This document shows positions 62,378 to 64,000 of a DNA stretch of 64,000 nt, piece after piece; within the stretch, counting starts at the first letter, position 1, and each line of letters opens with the position of its first letter. This DNA is from Methanobrevibacter_A acididurans. Its GTDB lineage: Archaea; Methanobacteriota; Methanobacteria; Methanobacteriales; Methanobacteriaceae. Both the position numbers and the translations under genes were made by a program. Where the stretch lies: contig NZ_CP166991.1 of the NCBI RefSeq assembly GCF_046197875.1, positions 1,550,001-1,614,000 of the forward strand, in the 5' to 3' direction. Below the pieces are notes generated by a model. The model was given only the letters and a program-made list of their open reading frames with translations. It had not been told where the DNA came from and made no database searches.

Positions 62378-63583
62378 TTAGAAAGTTCTAGCTTTACCTT
62401 TTACAACATCTTCAGTTATAGAAGAAATATTTTCAAGCCAATCATTCATAATATTTTCAACTTTTTTATCAACATCTTCTAATTTATAACCGTCATCTAA
62501 TATAACTTGAGAAGTTGCTGCTTTAGGTTGATCTATAGGTTTACCAATTTGACTTAAAATCATCAAATTAATTTCTTTAATTCCTTCCACATTTTCTACA
62601 ACATCTTCTGCGATTCTATTAGATAATATATTGTAAATTTTTCCAACATGATTTATTGGATTTTTTCCAGAAGTAGCTTCCATGGACATTGGTCTACATG
62701 GGGTAATTAAACCATTTGCTCGGTTACCTCTTCCAACAGAACCATCATCTCCCATTTCAGCAGAAGTCCCAGTAACAGTTAAGTAATAACCAGATTCATC
62801 AGTAGCTTCATCATTGTCGGCAGTGTTCACAAAAACATTAATTTCTCTATTAGTAAATTTAGTTGCGTAATCTGCAACAATTTCTTTTAATTCTTCACGG
62901 ATAGATTTGTATTCGTCTACATCAGAAATATATTTAGAAACCATTGCACAAGCAATAGTTAAGGTTATTTTTTCTCCTTCTCTTAATCCCATTACTTTTA
63001 TATCTTCACCGATTGCAGGATGTTGTTTTTTAAATGCTTTTGAATTTAATAATTTTTCAACATTTAGAACGATAGTTTCAGTTTCAGAAAATGGAGCATA
63101 ACCTACACCAAAAGAGGTATCATTAGAAGATGGAGCACCAGCTCTTCCGAAAACATCAACTAAATCTCCAGATCCATGTCCGATTTTACATTCAACAACA
63201 GCATCAGATTCTACATTGAGATTAATAATAGCATCATCAATGAAATCTTTAGCAGATTCGATTGCCACACGATCTAATGGGAGTTTTTCACCATCATATT
63301 CAGATACACCTCTTCCTGTTAAAAGTATATCTATAGGTTTTAAAATTTCTCCACCCCCAAATTGAGGGTCTGATTCTCCAGCAGTAATTTGAACTTCATC
63401 AGTATTATGGTGAAGAACACCTCCGAATCTATCTAAATATAATTCACAAAGAGCTTCACTAACAGATTCCCCTATACCATCACTGATACTATCTGGATGA
63501 CCAATACCTTTTCTTTCTACAATTTCAATATCAATATTTTCTATATATGTTTGATTTAATTCTTTTACAATTATATTTCTCAT
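62378..63583 (-). CDS. mat: Methionine adenosyltransferase, archaeal type
   Basis: Makes S-adenosylmethionine from methionine and ATP. The 401-residue protein belongs to the archaeal family, not the bacterial MetK: MRNIIVKELNQTYIEN at the start, ERKGIGHPDSISDGI, GESDPQFGGGEI, KIGHGSGDLVDVFGR, and GDDGSVGRGNRANGLITP. The start is taken at ATG 63583; a GTG four codons upstream is in the likely ribosome-site region (TGTGAGTG). It appears monocistronic, with 148 bp before ileS and 245 bp to the next gene upstream. Confidence 0.95.
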   Translation of the reverse strand: MRNIIVKELNQTYIENIDIEIVERKGIGHPDSISDGIGESVSEALCELYLDRFGGVLHHNTDEVQITAGESDPQFGGGEILKPIDILLTGRGVSEYDGEKLPLDRVAIESAKDFIDDAIINLNVESDAVVECKIGHGSGDLVDVFGRAGAPSSNDTSFGVGYAPFSETETIVLNVEKLLNSKAFKKQHPAIGEDIKVMGLREGEKITLTIACAMVSKYISDVDEYKSIREELKEIVADYATKFTNREINVFVNTADNDEATDESGYYLTVTGTSAEMGDDGSVGRGNRANGLITPCRPMSMEATSGKNPINHVGKIYNILSNRIAEDVVENVEGIKEINLMILSQIGKPIDQPKAATSQVILDDGYKLEDVDKKVENIMNDWLENISSITEDVVKGKARTF

Positions 63584-63828
63584 AATTACACTCACATAAA
63601 TGATTAGTAAATATTAATTAAATTAGGAAATTTATAGTAATTTTCCATTTATTAATCTATCAAAAAATTGGAATTAAAGATAAGATTAATATTATTTAAC
63701 TTTTTATAATTTATTTATTATTAATTTAGATAAATAAATGTTCTTATTGAAATTTGAAAAAAACCATTTTTCATGAAAAATAGTTAAAAAATTTAAAAAA
63801 TGGTAAAAGAGGTAAAAAAAAAGTAAAA

Positions 63829-64000
63829 TTAAGAAATAATATCTTCAAGATAAGTTAATATATCTTTTGGTTCTTCTAAAACTGTTATATTATCCATTGT
63901 GACTAATTTCTGAGTGTTTTCTATATCAATTGGTCTCATGTGAATAGTAATTATTTTTCCGGATTCTATTGCATTAAATGGGCATACATTTTCACAAGTT
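63829..64000 (-). CDS. C-terminal part of a ferredoxin-type protein (partial)
   Basis: The last 56 or so residues of a leftward gene that begins beyond the right edge. It opens with TCENVCPFNAIESGKIITI, the end of a [4Fe-4S] cluster motif (CxxxCP), followed by a short helical tail ending TYLEDIIS and stop TAA at 63829-63831. A two-cluster ferredoxin or a larger Fe-S protein is possible; the family cannot be named from this piece. Confidence 0.75.
   Translation of the reverse strand, partial: TCENVCPFNAIESGKIITIHMRPIDIENTQKLVTMDNITVLEEPKDILTYLEDIIS

Noticed and set aside
1..64000. CRISPR array or prophage
   Set aside because: No series of equally spaced direct repeats with unique spacers, no cas genes and no phage structural or integrase genes are visible.

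Overview
This is a very AT-rich archaeal chromosome segment from a methanogen of the order Methanobacteriales, most likely a Methanobrevibacter. The evidence is CfbD of coenzyme F430 synthesis, an MsvR/F420H2-oxidase pair, DUF4013 membrane proteins, an adhesin-like Ig-repeat protein, archaeal information-processing genes and Shine-Dalgarno sites of the GGTGAT/GGAGG type. MoeA argues against Methanosphaera stadtmanae, whose genome lacks molybdopterin synthesis. A full-length haem catalase suggests an oxygen-exposed lineage such as that of M. arboriphilus or M. cuticularis; the species is inference.

Layout. 1-8.7 kb: trpE (cut by the window edge), a site-2 protease, a HEAT-type protein, a small unknown, a four-gene leftward operon (XRE regulator, two DUF4013 proteins, UppP) behind a tandem operator, then purB and a membrane protein of three similar units. 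8.7-21 kb: copper exporter CopA with chaperone CopZ, an amidohydrolase, the phosphomevalonate dehydratase small subunit, TruD, tRNA-Arg(GCG), a PurM/HypE-like protein, a secreted Ig-repeat protein, HisH, CfbD and catalase. 21-33 kb: a leftward information-processing supercluster (hpt, dph2, csl4, rpoL, Nudix, tfs, membrane protein, pcn, gins51, L44e, S27e, aIF2-alpha, nop10, proteasome chaperone, YchF-like GTPase). It is interrupted between dph2 and csl4 by a 1359-bp insertion sequence with near-perfect 24-bp inverted ends and a perfect 8-bp target duplication. 33-39.5 kb: rightward ffh, pus10, L21e, rpoF, DUF655, rsmA and a HemK2-like methyltransferase. 39.5-50 kb: dapF-lysA, a Nudix protein, argD, an aldo/keto reductase, cyclophilin, a hisF-ogg-unknown operon, tRNA-Arg(TCG) and an XPD-type helicase. 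50-64 kb: cbiL, the divergent msvR / fprA-rubrerythrin oxidative-stress locus, a PDZ site-2 protease, moeA, purL, ileS, methionine adenosyltransferase and the tail of a ferredoxin-type protein.

Much of the window is core metabolism and translation. The most interesting parts are regulatory DNA and small gene sets: the XRE-DUF4013-UppP operon with two 20-bp operator copies across its predicted start site; palindromes in the msvR-fprA gap; a hairpin plus T-run in the leader of the Ig-repeat protein; repeated GTACTATT boxes upstream of trpE; and an A6 run at which the transposase changes frame. Oxygen and metal defence genes (catalase, FprA, rubrerythrin, MsvR, CopA/CopZ, OGG) are numerous. I saw no CRISPR array, prophage or rRNA. 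All functional calls rest on motifs read by eye; no searches were run.
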